Shown: one piece after another, positions 26,108-36,267 of the stretch
How positions within the stretch are numbered: the first letter of the stretch is position 1
Layout: each line of letters begins with the position of its first letter
DNA from: Epilithonimonas vandammei
GTDB taxonomy: Bacteria > Bacteroidota > Bacteroidia > Flavobacteriales > Weeksellaceae
Length of the DNA: 64,000 bases
Direction: 5' to 3'
NCBI RefSeq assembly: GCF_003860525.1
Contig: NZ_CP034161.1
Location: 2,480,001-2,544,000 of the forward strand
The notes under the pieces: model-generated
What the model saw: only the letters and a program-made list of their open reading frames with translations
Told to the model about the DNA's origin: nothing
Database searches by the model: none
Translations under genes and position numbers: made by a program

Positions 26108-26878
26108 CTATTCAAATTCTTTTGAAACACCCAATCCAAACAATGCAAAATCGTAAACTGCAGGGTCATCAGCATTATATTTTCTAAGAATCAAATCCAA
26201 TTCTTCTACAGCTTTCCAATCGTTTTGTTTTCTAGTAAGAATTCCTAATTTTCTGGAAATATTAGCTGTGTGAACATCCAAAGGAACTGATAAAAACTTC
26301 GGGTCAATCTTTTCCCAAATTCCAAAATCAACGCCTTTTTTATCTTTACGAACCATCCAACGCAAAAACATAATCAATCGTTTGGAAGCGGAATTTTTAT
26401 AGGGCGAACTCACGTGTTTTTGTCCACGATGTTTTTCGGAAATGAAATGATTTCTAAAACGCTCAATCGAATGAGAAAAATTGATTTCGTTGTCATGGAT
26501 TAGAAATACATCTTCCAAACTTTCAAACTGAGTGTAAATTCGGCGAAAATTTTTTAGAAAGAAAATAAAATCTTCGTGATTGAATGTTCTGTGAATGGCT
26601 TTTTGTGGAATTCTATTTAAGTCAGAATCTGTGAAATTCATAATGAAATCATACGGCGAATTTCCCATCAATTCCATCATTTTATTGGCATCATTGATAA
26701 TTGATCTTCGATTTCCCCAAGCAATGCTTGCAGACAAAAATCCAGCAATCTCAATGTCTTGTTTCAAAGAAAAACGATGCGGAATCTGGATTGGATCATC
26801 GGTAATAAAATCTGGAGAATTATAGAGCTCTGCTTTTTCATTCAGCAAATCGAAGATGTCTTTTTCTTTCAAAATCAT
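26108..26878 (-). CDS. TIGR02757 (DUF2400) family protein
   Basis: A 256-residue protein recognised by LLNEKAELYNSPDFITDDPI, RFSLKQDIEIAGFLSASIAW, the GSGN-less NRRSIINDANKMMELMG stretch, and a C-terminal PLDVHTANISRKLGIL. The family is common in Bacteroidota and related to HhH-type DNA glycosylase folds, but its activity is unknown to me. No signal peptide. It is transcribed from its own region after the phosphatase terminator. Confidence 0.85.
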   Translation of the reverse strand: MILKEKDIFDLLNEKAELYNSPDFITDDPIQIPHRFSLKQDIEIAGFLSASIAWGNRRSIINDANKMMELMGNSPYDFIMNFTDSDLNRIPQKAIHRTFNHEDFIFFLKNFRRIYTQFESLEDVFLIHDNEINFSHSIERFRNHFISEKHRGQKHVSSPYKNSASKRLIMFLRWMVRKDKKGVDFGIWEKIDPKFLSVPLDVHTANISRKLGILTRKQNDWKAVEELDLILRKYNADDPAVYDFALFGLGVSKEFE

Positions 26879-26936
26879 TGTTCAAAAATACAAATTGTTT
26901 TTATCGTCAAAGCGCAAGAATTTTAATTACAGAAAA

Positions 26937-26979
26937 GTAAAAAGTCGCAAAGTTCTCATTGAAAACATTTGCGACTTAA
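26937..26979 (-). terminator. Terminator behind the phosphatase gene
   Basis: AAGTCGCAAA pairs with TTTGCGACTT across a 16-base loop. On the minus strand it is followed by a T5 tract. It lies between the pafA-like gene and the TIGR02757 gene, both on the minus strand. Confidence 0.65.
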
Positions 26980-26986
26980 ATTTTAT

Positions 26987-27084
26987 AAACCACATAGAAA
27001 CATAGTTTTTGTACGCCCAAGTTAAAATAGTTTCAATTCTATTTTAATTTAAAAACGATTAATTTCTATGTGTCTATGTGGTTA
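26987..27084. repeat. Dispersed inverted repeat (CACATAG family), copy 2
   Basis: AAACCACATAGAAACATAG at the left end and CTATGTGTCTATGTGGTT at the right end are inverted copies around an A/T-rich core with AAATAGTTT. See the finding on the family. Confidence 0.8.
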
Positions 27085-27102
27085 GATTACTTTATTTAAA
27101 AA

Positions 27103-28749
27103 CTATCTCCCAATCACTTCCGTAATTGGTTTTCCGATGGCACCGCTTGGAAATTCGATATGAAGTAACGCGGAGATCGTTGGTGCAATATCTGTCATAT
27201 AATAATCACCATTACTCTCGCCGTGTTTTATGCCCCAACCCATAAAAATCAACGGAATGTGAGAATCGTAAGAATTCCAAACACTATGAGTGGTTCCTTT
27301 TTTGGCGTAACTTGGTAACATCCCGTCGTGAGAAATGATTTGAATATCTCCACTTCTCTGCCAGTTATAACCATTAATGACCCTGGATTTTATCGGTTCT
27401 GGAATCGCTGATGAACCAATCTTTTTCAAATCTACGGCGTACAAAACTCTAGGGTCTTTGTTCAGATGATCGATGATGGTTGTTTTGATGGCTTCTTCAT
27501 CCAGATTTTTTTCTTTAATCAAATTTTGATTCAGGTAGATTTGATAATTATCGATTCCGAGAATCAATTTGGAATTGGCATATTTTTTCTCCAATTCACC
27601 GCCGAGATTCTTCTCCATTCCTTCGTCAAAGAAACCGCCTAAGATTTTATTGGCTTTCAAAAAGCCTTCTGCATTGGCACCGCCGTGGTCCGCAGACAAG
27701 AAAATCAAATAATTGTTCTTCCCAACTTTTTCATCCAGCATTTTAAAAAAGGTTGCCAGATCTCTGTCCAGTCTGATGTAAGTATCTTCCACCTCTATAG
27801 AATTTGGTCCGTAAGAATGTCCTACATAATCTGTTGATGCCAAATTAATTGCAAGAAAATCTGTTTCAGCTCCTTTTCCTAAGGCATAATTGTCTAAAGC
27901 CGATTCAGCAAATTTCAATGTCAAAGTATTTCCGAAAGGTGTTGTTCTAATGACGCCTTTTTTTGTGGCATAATCAGACAATAGATTTTTGTAAGGAAAA
28001 ACAGGTTCTTTCGCTGTCCCTACAGGATATTCCCATTCTACATTATCAGCAGTACTTTCTGTATATTCATTGATTGGCAACGCTGTTTCCCAGCCGTTTG
28101 CCAGTAGTTTTTCAGGATTTTTCTGCTCATTAAAATTTTTGACCCAACCTGGCAAATCATTCATATAATATGAACTTGTGATAAAATTTCCAGTAGCATC
28201 ATCAAACCAAAATGCACCAGTGGGATTATGACCTGCCGGTAAAATAGAAGCGCGGTCTTTCAAAGAAACGCCTACGACTTTGGACTGAAAATTACTTGCA
28301 ATTCTCAATTGGTCTGTAACGGTTGTTGACCAAAGATTTTTTGGAGAATGACTTCCTATCTTTCTATTATCTGTACCCACCGGATTAACACTTTCGTCCT
28401 TGGTACAATAGACATTTTTTCCGGTTTCTTTGTCCGTCCAGTCATTTCCGGCAATACCGTGGATAGAAGGCACCGAACCTGTATAAATGGAAGTATGACC
28501 AATCGCCGTAACCGTAGGAATGTAAGGAATATGAACATTATTAAATGAAAAACCTTCTCCCAACAATCTCTTGAAACCACCTTGCCCAAACTTCTTCTCA
28601 AAGCGGTAAAGATAATCCCAACGCATCTGGTCTATCACCAATCCTACAACTAATTTTGGTCTGTCTCCTGAGTTTAATTTTGTTTTCTGCGCATTTACAT
28701 TTCCAAATGTAGCCACGGCTAAAACGAAAATCTGAATTTTTCTGAACAT
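27103..28749 (-). CDS. pafA: PafA-type alkaline phosphatase
   Basis: A 548-residue secreted phosphomonoesterase from ATG 28749 (MFRKIQIFVLAVATFGNVNA signal peptide); a start 13 codons upstream lacks a sensible leader. The nucleophile Thr lies in IPTVTAIGHTSIYTGS, followed 21 residues later by the conserved Asn (GIAGNDW). SLKDRAS carries the Lys and Arg that distinguish the phosphate-irrepressible PafA enzymes of flavobacteria. Zinc ligands are expected in VIDQM, STDYVGHSYG and SADHGG. It hydrolyses a wide range of phosphomonoesters in the periplasm. Confidence 0.9.
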   Translation of the reverse strand: MFRKIQIFVLAVATFGNVNAQKTKLNSGDRPKLVVGLVIDQMRWDYLYRFEKKFGQGGFKRLLGEGFSFNNVHIPYIPTVTAIGHTSIYTGSVPSIHGIAGNDWTDKETGKNVYCTKDESVNPVGTDNRKIGSHSPKNLWSTTVTDQLRIASNFQSKVVGVSLKDRASILPAGHNPTGAFWFDDATGNFITSSYYMNDLPGWVKNFNEQKNPEKLLANGWETALPINEYTESTADNVEWEYPVGTAKEPVFPYKNLLSDYATKKGVIRTTPFGNTLTLKFAESALDNYALGKGAETDFLAINLASTDYVGHSYGPNSIEVEDTYIRLDRDLATFFKMLDEKVGKNNYLIFLSADHGGANAEGFLKANKILGGFFDEGMEKNLGGELEKKYANSKLILGIDNYQIYLNQNLIKEKNLDEEAIKTTIIDHLNKDPRVLYAVDLKKIGSSAIPEPIKSRVINGYNWQRSGDIQIISHDGMLPSYAKKGTTHSVWNSYDSHIPLIFMGWGIKHGESNGDYYMTDIAPTISALLHIEFPSGAIGKPITEVIGR

Positions 28750-28788
28750 TGAATTACTTTTTATTGAGTCCAAATTTACGGCTTTCAA

Positions 28789-29108
28789 AAGTTTTGAGAT
28801 GTGAAATTTTATTAAAGTTTGCCTGAGAATTAAAAACTAAATCATTCTAAAAAATTAAATCTAGAGATCTCAGGCACATAAGAACATAGATTCCGAAATT
28901 ATGATACATTTAATAATTATGAATAGAAAAAAAACGATTTTAATATGATGTTCTGGATTTTTTTGTTAATCAAAAGGAAAAATTGCCCTTCGTAATCATA
29001 AATTAAATCTATAAGCTAATCGCTAATAGCCAATTACTTTATTAGACTTAAACTGGAAGTTTTTAAATTCCGTAAATACTACCAAAATTTTCTAGGTTGA
29101 CAGAAAAT
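28789..29108. other. Gene-free stretch with repeat fragments
   Basis: No coding frame is evident. GGCACATAAGAACATAG near 28875 looks like a single arm of the CACATAG repeat family. Around 29005-29030, short repeated words (AATCTATAAGCTAATCGC, then TAATAGCCAATTAC) recall low-complexity intergenic repeats. Confidence 0.45.
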
Positions 29109-29138
29109 AAAAAATCGTCCTGTTTTCACAAGACGATT
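29109..29138 (-). terminator. Terminator of mdh
   Basis: AATCGTC at 29113-29119 pairs with GACGATT at 29132-29138; the minus-strand read continues into a T-rich tract. It begins 23 bases after the mdh stop. Confidence 0.75.
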
Positions 29139-29160
29139 GTTTATTTAGATCGATTTTTTC

Positions 29161-30087
29161 TTAAAATTTCAAATCGCCATTTACCTCACGCACCGCTTTT
29201 GCAGCTTCGGCAAATTTTGCTTTTTCTTCTTCAGTCAAAGTAATGTTAACGATTTTTTCAACACCGTTTTTACCGATGATTGCAGGAACGCCAAGACAGA
29301 TATCGCTTTCGCCGTACTCACCATCTAACATTAATGAGCAAGGAATCATTTTTTTCTGGTCACAAAGAATCGATTGAACCATTACAGAAACTGCTGCTCC
29401 TGGCGCATACCAAGCCGAAGTTCCTAATAATTTGGTCAATGTCGCTCCGCCAACTTTAGTTTCCTCGATGACATAAGCTTTTTTCTCTTCGCTCAAAAAT
29501 TCTGAAACTGGTACACCATTTCTCGTAGCTTTGCTGAATAAAGGCAACATTCCTGTGTCAGAGTGCGCAGCGATAACCATTCCGTCTACATCAGAAATTG
29601 GCGCTTCCAAAGCTTCTGCTAATCTGTATTTGAATCTCGCGGAATCCAAAGCACCACCCATACCGATAATTCTTTCTTTTGGAAGACCAGATGTTTTATG
29701 CACCAGATAAGCCATTGTATCCATCGGGTTAGAAACCACAATGATGATGACATCCGGAGAATGTTTTACTAAATTTTCAGTTACTTCTTTTACAATACCT
29801 GCGTTGATGCCTATCAATTCTTCCCTCGTCATTCCTGGTTTTCTTGGAATTCCGGAAGTGATTACCGCTACTTTTGAACCAGCTGTTTTGGAATAATCTC
29901 CTGTTGTTCCGGTGATTTTGGTATCGAATCCATTGAGAGAAGCTGTCTGCATAAGATCCATTGCTTTCCCTTCTGCAAAACCCTCTTTGATATCTACCAA
30001 AACAACTTCTGAAGCGAAGTCTTTCATTGCAATGTACTCGGCGCAGCTTGCTCCCACTGCTCCAGCTCCAACTACGGTTACTTTCAT
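29161..30087 (-). CDS. mdh: Malate dehydrogenase
   Basis: A 308-residue NAD-dependent enzyme interconverting malate and oxaloacetate in the TCA cycle. It has the Rossmann start VTVVGAGAVGASCAEYIA, substrate-binding arginines in GIPRKPGMTREEL and DSARFKYRLAE, VVSNPMD, and the catalytic His in VIAAHSDTGM. It belongs to the LDH-like MDH type usual in Bacteroidota. It is divergent from pfkA, with 260 bases between the starts, and ends in its own terminator. Confidence 0.96.
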   Translation of the reverse strand: MKVTVVGAGAVGASCAEYIAMKDFASEVVLVDIKEGFAEGKAMDLMQTASLNGFDTKITGTTGDYSKTAGSKVAVITSGIPRKPGMTREELIGINAGIVKEVTENLVKHSPDVIIIVVSNPMDTMAYLVHKTSGLPKERIIGMGGALDSARFKYRLAEALEAPISDVDGMVIAAHSDTGMLPLFSKATRNGVPVSEFLSEEKKAYVIEETKVGGATLTKLLGTSAWYAPGAAVSVMVQSILCDQKKMIPCSLMLDGEYGESDICLGVPAIIGKNGVEKIVNITLTEEEKAKFAEAAKAVREVNGDLKF

Positions 30088-30347
30088 AATTTGATTTTTT
30101 ATTTTGTTTATTTATTTGAATTATAAAACTGCTAAACGATGATTTTTTTTAAGATTATATCTTTTATCGTACTGACGGTAAATATAATGAAACTTCCAAA
30201 GCTATATAAAAAAAAATATTCTAACATTTGTCATATTTTAAAAACTAGTAGCCCTCTACATTATAATACAAATTAAATAACAATACTGAAATGAGACTTA
30301 ATATGTGATTGATATTTTGTAAATTTGCTTAGAAAAAAATTAAAAAT

Positions 30348-31334
30348 ATGTCAGAAAACAACATTAAATCTATTGCGGTTCTGACTTCTGGAGGCGATGC
30401 GCCAGGGATGAATGCCGCACTTAGAGCAGTTGTAAGAACAGCGAATCATTTTAATATAGACTGCTACGGCATCCGCGAAGGATATAATGGTCTGATTGCA
30501 GGTGATGTTACCAAAATGGGACCTCGTTCCGTAAAAAATATAATCAACCAAGGAGGAACCATTCTTAAGTCTGCCCGTTCCAAAGAGTTTATGACGTACG
30601 AAGGAAGAAAAAAAGCCTTTGAACAATGTCAGAAATTAGGTATCGACGCCTTAGTATGTATCGGTGGTGACGGAAGTTTTACCGGTGCTAAAGTTTTCAA
30701 CGAAGAGTTCGGAATCAAAGTAATTGGTGTTCCGGGAACGATTGATAATGATATCTTCGGGACAGACAATACGATTGGATACGACACAGCGCTTAACACA
30801 GCAATGGACGCGATCGACAAAATCCGAGATACTGCAACATCCCATAACAGAGTTTTCTTTGTAGAAGTAATGGGACGTGATGCAGGATTCATCGCCCTGA
30901 ACAGCGGTATTGCAACCGGCGCGTTGGACATTTTGATCCCTGAAAGAAAAGACAGTATGGACGATCTTTTCAGCACATTCAGAATGGCAGAAAAAGTGGG
31001 TAAATCGTCCAGCATCGTAGTGGTAGCTGAAGGTGAAGTACTTGGCAGCATCTATGATCTTGCGAAAGCAACCAAAGAAGAATTTCCAAATTATGATATC
31101 AGAGTAACCATTTTGGGTCATATCCAGAGAGGTGGCTCGCCTAGCTGTGCAGACCGAGTGCTTGCCAGCAACCTAGGATATGGAGCAGTAATAGGATTAA
31201 TGGAAGGAAAAAATAAAGTAATGGTTGGTATGCAATCTAATAAAATCACTTATACGCCGATAGAGGAAGCCATCAAAAAACATAACGAAATTGATAAGAA
31301 CCTGCTTCAGATTGCAGAAATTCTTGCAATGTAA
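30348..31334 (+). CDS. pfkA: ATP-dependent 6-phosphofructokinase
   Basis: A 328-residue glycolytic kinase phosphorylating fructose 6-phosphate. ATP-binding GGDAPGMNAALRA and CIGGDGSFTGA, catalytic GVPGTIDND with the Asp base, EVMGRDAGFIAL and HIQRGGSPS for the sugar phosphate are all intact. A TAAATTTG -7-like element lies at 30320-30327. gapA follows 45 bases behind on the same strand, so the two glycolytic genes are probably co-transcribed. Confidence 0.97.
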   Translation: MSENNIKSIAVLTSGGDAPGMNAALRAVVRTANHFNIDCYGIREGYNGLIAGDVTKMGPRSVKNIINQGGTILKSARSKEFMTYEGRKKAFEQCQKLGIDALVCIGGDGSFTGAKVFNEEFGIKVIGVPGTIDNDIFGTDNTIGYDTALNTAMDAIDKIRDTATSHNRVFFVEVMGRDAGFIALNSGIATGALDILIPERKDSMDDLFSTFRMAEKVGKSSSIVVVAEGEVLGSIYDLAKATKEEFPNYDIRVTILGHIQRGGSPSCADRVLASNLGYGAVIGLMEGKNKVMVGMQSNKITYTPIEEAIKKHNEIDKNLLQIAEILAM

Positions 31335-31355
31335 TCCTTAAAACAAATAAAATAA

Positions 31356-32384
<1,029 letters not shown>

Positions 32385-32408
32385 GAATTGAATTTTACTA
32401 GAACAATA

Positions 32409-32436
32409 TAGCCTCTGATTTTCAGAGGCTTTTTTA
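32409..32436 (+). terminator. Terminator of the pfkA-gapA unit
   Basis: GCCTCTGA and TCAGAGGC form a near loop-less hairpin followed by T6. It separates gapA from the convergent restriction gene, whose stop is at 32440. Confidence 0.88.
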
Positions 32437-32439
32437 CTA

Positions 32440-35283
32440 TCAGGAATTTTCTACAATCTCTATTTCCTCCTCTGTCAAGCCATAAAGTTCATACACCATT
32501 TGGTCTATTTCTTTGTCTGTTTGATCTATTTGAGATTTTATAGATATTGCTTTTTGTTGTTCTGCTAAGAAATAATCTTCCCATTCTGCTTTTTGGGAAA
32601 GTGTAAGGTTGAGTTTTGCTTTTGCCAATTCTTTTAGGAACTCTGCAAAAGAAAGCTCATACCAATTTTGTAATTTTTTGGAAAGCGTTTCCAGAGAAAA
32701 TTCTCTTTGCAGATTTCTTTGGAATTTGGCTGATAGCTCTTGCAATTCTTTATTTAAAGAAAGCATTTGGTCGGCTTTTTCGATGAAAGGTTGTTGGTTT
32801 TCTAACGATACTTCTTTTATTGGAAGTTGTTTTACTTGACCAATTCTAATTTTAGGAAATACGTCAGTATTTGCCGCAAACTTTGATTGATAATAATATT
32901 GGATAGTTTTTGAATTTAGTAAAGAAGTGATAAAATTATAATCAAATTCATCACTTGTCAATTTAATAGAGTATAAACTTCTATTTTGTTGAAATTCTTT
33001 ATTTTCAATATAAATTGAAGTTAATCTATTTCCAGTCTCTCTTATTAAAATTCTATTTCCACTAAAATAATAATTGTCTTTTTTAAATTCGTTATAAGTA
33101 TTTTCTGTAATATAGCTAATAGATTTTATTCCATATCTAAAAATATCTTCACCCGTCAAAAAAGTAATTTCTTTACTACCAATATTTACTTTATCTTTTC
33201 CAATTTCTAAACCTCTCATAATTTTAGAAATATTCTCTATTTTAATACTTTTACTATCTAATTTATTTAAAATTTCATTTCCTTGTATATAATTATCCCA
33301 GTTTTGGTTTATTTTTATTTCATTCTTTAAAATTGTAATTGCAGTAGGCATTTGAACGTCTTCAAAAATTTTATCTCCCAAATCGCTAATTTCAATAATA
33401 TTTGTATTATTTAATAGAAATTGTCTCAATGACTCATATCTCATTCCTTTAATAAATAAACTTGGAGTTATAAAACCAAAAAATCCATTCTTAGTATTAA
33501 TTTCGATTCCTCTTTCAAAAAAATAAGCATATAAATCACCACATTTTTGAGTTTGAAATTTTGAATATAATTTATCATCTACTTGTACATACGGCGGATT
33601 TCCAATTACCACATCAAAACCGCCTTTTGCAAAAATCTGTGGGAATTCTTTATCCCAGTTAAACGCTTTGTCACCAGCAATTTCGGCGTCGTCTATTAAG
33701 GAGTTTCCACACTTTATGTTGTTGCTCAGGTCGTTTAGCTTTCGGTTAGGTTCTGCTGTGCGAAGCCAAAGAGAAAGTTTGGCTATTTCTACAGATTCTT
33801 CGTTCAGATCTACCCCAAAAAGATTGTTCTCTAAAATACTTTCGGAGTGATAGGCAAAAGCAATAGAAGAACCTGTAAGTTTGGCTTCCAACTCGTCTAT
33901 ATATTTATGTTCTTCAATCAAGAAATTCAGCGCTTCGTTCAGGAAAGCTCCACTTCCACAAGCTGGGTCTATAATGGTAATCTGATGTAGCCAAGTTCTG
34001 TAATCTGCCAATTTCTGCAACAATTGCAGTTTGGTTTTTTGTTGGCGTTTTTTATCTGTAAAATAGTCTTCTTCTACAATTCCTAATTCTGCTTTCTTTT
34101 CTTCGCAAAGTTTGCCAACAGTATTTTCTACAATGTATTTGGTAATGTATTTCGGGGTGTAGAAAACGCCATCTTTTTTCCTTTTGGTTTTAGATTTATC
34201 TATTTCTTGTCCTTCTAACTGGGCTTTTATTTCATCTATTTCATTGAGGGAATTTTCAAAAATATGCCCTAAAATATTCACGTCTACTTCACTGGCAAAA
34301 TCATACTCTGCTAATTTTAATGTGTGATTGTAGAGTAAAGTATCATCAATAGTGATATTATCAAGAATTTCGTCTGGTTTAAAAAGTCCGCCATTATAAG
34401 CAAAAACATCAAATTGTTTCCCTTTGAAACCTGTATTGAGGTAGCCAAAATATTTTTTGAACCGGTCGTAAAGCGGAACATATTCGTCTAATTCTTTCAG
34501 CTTGTTCCATTGTTCCAGAATCAGTCTTACCGAATTGGGAGGAAGCAGACCTCTGTCTTCTCCGAAGAAGAGAAATAAAAGCCTATCTAATAGTTTTTGA
34601 GATTTTTTGAAAAGTTCTAACGGATCAAATTCCGGGTTTTGTTCGGACAGATTTTTAAACAACTCTCTTTTGAAAACCGAATAATCTTTGTACAGTTTTT
34701 TGGTGATTTCGTCTTCCTTACTTACCGATTCATTTTTAATCTTGGCAGGAATGTCTGCTGAAATATTTTCAAATGCCAGACATAAATATAACAATTCGAA
34801 ATCGCCTTTCGTCAGTTCAAACAAATTAAATTCTAAGTGTTCAATGGCATTATCTATATAGAAACGTAGTTTTTCAAAATTAGACGTAATGACGTATTTG
34901 CAATCCGGCTGATTGTTTTTATAGCCAAAAGCCTGGGTTTCAATTTTTGATAAATCCGTTGTATTGGTTCCTTTTAGTTCTATAATAGCAAGAACTATAT
35001 CACTAATAATAATGGCGCCATCTGCTTTTTTGCTGTCTTTTACGTTTTTATATTCTGTAGTAAGGTTAAAGTGCGGCGTGGGATTTTTAGTATATCCCAA
35101 AACATTTACAAACAAGTCAATCAAAAATTCGCCCTGGTACTGTTCTTCTTTGGAATTTCTAATATTTTCCTGGATTTCAGCATTATGAAAATGCTTGCAA
35201 AACAAATCCCATTTTTGGTTGAGTTGATCTCGGTTTTGTAGTTTGAGATATTTGTTGATTATTGTTTTTTGAAATAGAGACAT
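32440..35283 (-). CDS. Eco57I-like fused restriction-modification enzyme (type IIG)
   Basis: A 947-residue single-chain enzyme. The N-terminal nuclease has D88 and E102-x-K104 (VLAIIELKG). The methyltransferase core shows VFYTPKYITKYIVE, motif I DPACGSGAFLNEAL and motif IV VVIGNPPYVQVDD, typical of Eco57I-type N6-adenine methylases. The C-terminal ~300 residues include a TaqI-like target-recognition region and a coiled-coil tail (IEKADQMLSLNKELQELSAK). No separate specificity gene is visible. It converges with gapA and lies next to the tRNA-Gln island, outside its left boundary. Confidence 0.88.
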   Translation of the reverse strand: MSLFQKTIINKYLKLQNRDQLNQKWDLFCKHFHNAEIQENIRNSKEEQYQGEFLIDLFVNVLGYTKNPTPHFNLTTEYKNVKDSKKADGAIIISDIVLAIIELKGTNTTDLSKIETQAFGYKNNQPDCKYVITSNFEKLRFYIDNAIEHLEFNLFELTKGDFELLYLCLAFENISADIPAKIKNESVSKEDEITKKLYKDYSVFKRELFKNLSEQNPEFDPLELFKKSQKLLDRLLFLFFGEDRGLLPPNSVRLILEQWNKLKELDEYVPLYDRFKKYFGYLNTGFKGKQFDVFAYNGGLFKPDEILDNITIDDTLLYNHTLKLAEYDFASEVDVNILGHIFENSLNEIDEIKAQLEGQEIDKSKTKRKKDGVFYTPKYITKYIVENTVGKLCEEKKAELGIVEEDYFTDKKRQQKTKLQLLQKLADYRTWLHQITIIDPACGSGAFLNEALNFLIEEHKYIDELEAKLTGSSIAFAYHSESILENNLFGVDLNEESVEIAKLSLWLRTAEPNRKLNDLSNNIKCGNSLIDDAEIAGDKAFNWDKEFPQIFAKGGFDVVIGNPPYVQVDDKLYSKFQTQKCGDLYAYFFERGIEINTKNGFFGFITPSLFIKGMRYESLRQFLLNNTNIIEISDLGDKIFEDVQMPTAITILKNEIKINQNWDNYIQGNEILNKLDSKSIKIENISKIMRGLEIGKDKVNIGSKEITFLTGEDIFRYGIKSISYITENTYNEFKKDNYYFSGNRILIRETGNRLTSIYIENKEFQQNRSLYSIKLTSDEFDYNFITSLLNSKTIQYYYQSKFAANTDVFPKIRIGQVKQLPIKEVSLENQQPFIEKADQMLSLNKELQELSAKFQRNLQREFSLETLSKKLQNWYELSFAEFLKELAKAKLNLTLSQKAEWEDYFLAEQQKAISIKSQIDQTDKEIDQMVYELYGLTEEEIEIVENS

Positions 35284-35555
35284 CTTAAAATCTTATTTCG
35301 TAAAAATATGATTTTATTGCTGACAATTCAAACAATATCTAATTCTAAACTATAGCATCATTTATTAATAACACTCGCGTTTCATCAAAAAATATGTTGT
35401 GGAGAAGATACTTATGAGTATCAGCAAACATTTCATAGAAGCTCAGATTTATCTCCGTAAAATCAGAATTAGGCTCCGGAAGTACATTTTCTTTTGATCT
35501 TCCTAAATAATAGTTGATAAATAGTGTTAATCATCTAAAAAAAGAGAGCGGAAAA
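35284..35555. other. Gene-free stretch upstream of the RM gene
   Basis: No credible coding frame is visible. The region contains the promoter area of the minus-strand restriction gene. It ends at the terminator that once followed tRNA-Gln. Confidence 0.45.
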
Positions 35556-35590
35556 AATAAAAAAACCACCTCTATTTCTAAAGGTGGTTT
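35556..35590 (-). terminator. Displaced native terminator of tRNA-Gln
   Basis: AAACCACCT and AGGTGGTTT form a perfect stem; on the minus strand a run of seven T's follows. It sits directly beyond the 19-bp copy of the tRNA-Gln 3' end, so it is most simply the original tRNA terminator pushed 7.6 kb away by the inserted island. Confidence 0.75.
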
Positions 35591-35607
35591 GTAGACCCAC
35601 AGGGATT
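35589..35607. repeat. Attachment site, left end of the tRNA-Gln island
   Basis: TTGTAGACCCACAGGGATT is identical to 43172-43190, which covers the 3' end of tRNA-Gln. This 19-bp direct repeat is the expected core left by integration into a tRNA. Confidence 0.85.
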
Positions 35608-35722
35608 TTCACCTACCATTGCTTAAAGCCTCAATAAATATATAAATTGTACATTTTCAATGAATTACTATTTTTATTAATTTTATGATATTCAATAAAT
35701 CTATTTGGATATCATAAAAAAT

Positions 35723-35746
35723 GGCTGTAATTTTGGCTGTAATTTA
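35723..35746. repeat. Paired 12-bp direct repeats at the island's left end
   Basis: GGCTGTAATTTT is followed directly by GGCTGTAATTTA. The same GGCTGTAA pair with the same period recurs at 43122-43145 at the right end, as expected for arm sites of one recombinase. Confidence 0.7.
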
Positions 35747-35759
35747 TTTTAATATTGAG

Positions 35760-36068
35760 ATGATAAATATAAAAAGAAAAATCAACATTGTTTTGGAGAA
35801 AAGAAAAAAAGACGGTGTAATAGTTAATCATAATGTTCCGATTTTCTTCCGTGTAACTTTCAATTCAAATAGAGTGAATCTTTTTACAGGTTTTCGTGTT
35901 GATAGAAATAATTGGGACGAGAAATTATCTCAAATTAAGAAAGGTATTTCTAATATTAATGGGGAAACTATTGAAGAGATTAACACTAAACTGAGTAATC
36001 TTGAGAATGATTTACAGGCTTTTTTCATTAAATGTCAGGTCAAGAAGTTGAAAAAAATGAATTATTAG
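35760..36068 (+). pseudogene. N-terminal fragment of a tyrosine integrase
   Basis: About 100 residues (INIKRKINIVLEKRKKDG, VPIFFRVTFNSNRVNLFTGF, NWDEKLSQIKKG, LENDLQAFFIKCQV) match the arm-binding N-terminus of Bacteroidota phage-type integrases. The core-binding and catalytic domains are absent. The frame closes shortly after KKLKKMNY, inside the start of the candidate precursor peptide. An internal deletion removed the rest of the integrase, so the island can no longer mobilise itself. ATG 35760 is preferred to 35721, which lies in the repeat pair. Confidence 0.8.
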
Positions 36069-36214
36069 AAAATTTCCAAATGGAAGAATTGGAACAAAGA
36101 TTTGAAATGAAGGCTTGGGACGTAAGTGTATCTGCACCTACAATGTTTGATGCTGGTGAAACAATTGAAACCAATACTACTGCCGTTGGAGGTAGTGCCA
36201 CTTGGACATTTTAA
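36032..36214 (+). CDS. Candidate ribosomal-peptide precursor
   Basis: A 60-residue peptide. Residues 1-28 form an acidic, helical leader (ELLENFQMEELEQRFEM), and residues 29-60 a Ser/Thr/Gly/Ala-rich core that ends AVGGSATWTF. Size, leader/core bipartite make-up, first position in the operon and the strong hairpin immediately behind it all fit a RiPP precursor. There is no GG cleavage motif and no Cys. The first few codons (MSGQEV) come from the deleted integrase end, so the original start may have been lost and replaced. No known precursor family is recognised. The modification is unknown. Confidence 0.6.
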   Translation: MSGQEVEKNELLENFQMEELEQRFEMKAWDVSVSAPTMFDAGETIETNTTAVGGSATWTF

Positions 36215-36219
36215 AAAGT

Positions 36220-36253
36220 AACAGCTAATACAATCTATGTATTAGCTGTTTTT
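36220..36253 (+). terminator. Attenuator hairpin between precursor and enzyme genes
   Basis: AACAGCTAATACA (36220-36232) and TGTATTAGCTGTT (36238-36250) form a perfect 13-bp stem with a 5-base loop and a T-run. It starts three bases after the precursor stop. Partial termination here would give much more precursor than enzyme mRNA. Confidence 0.85.
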
Positions 36254-36267
36254 ATATTTCAATTTTT

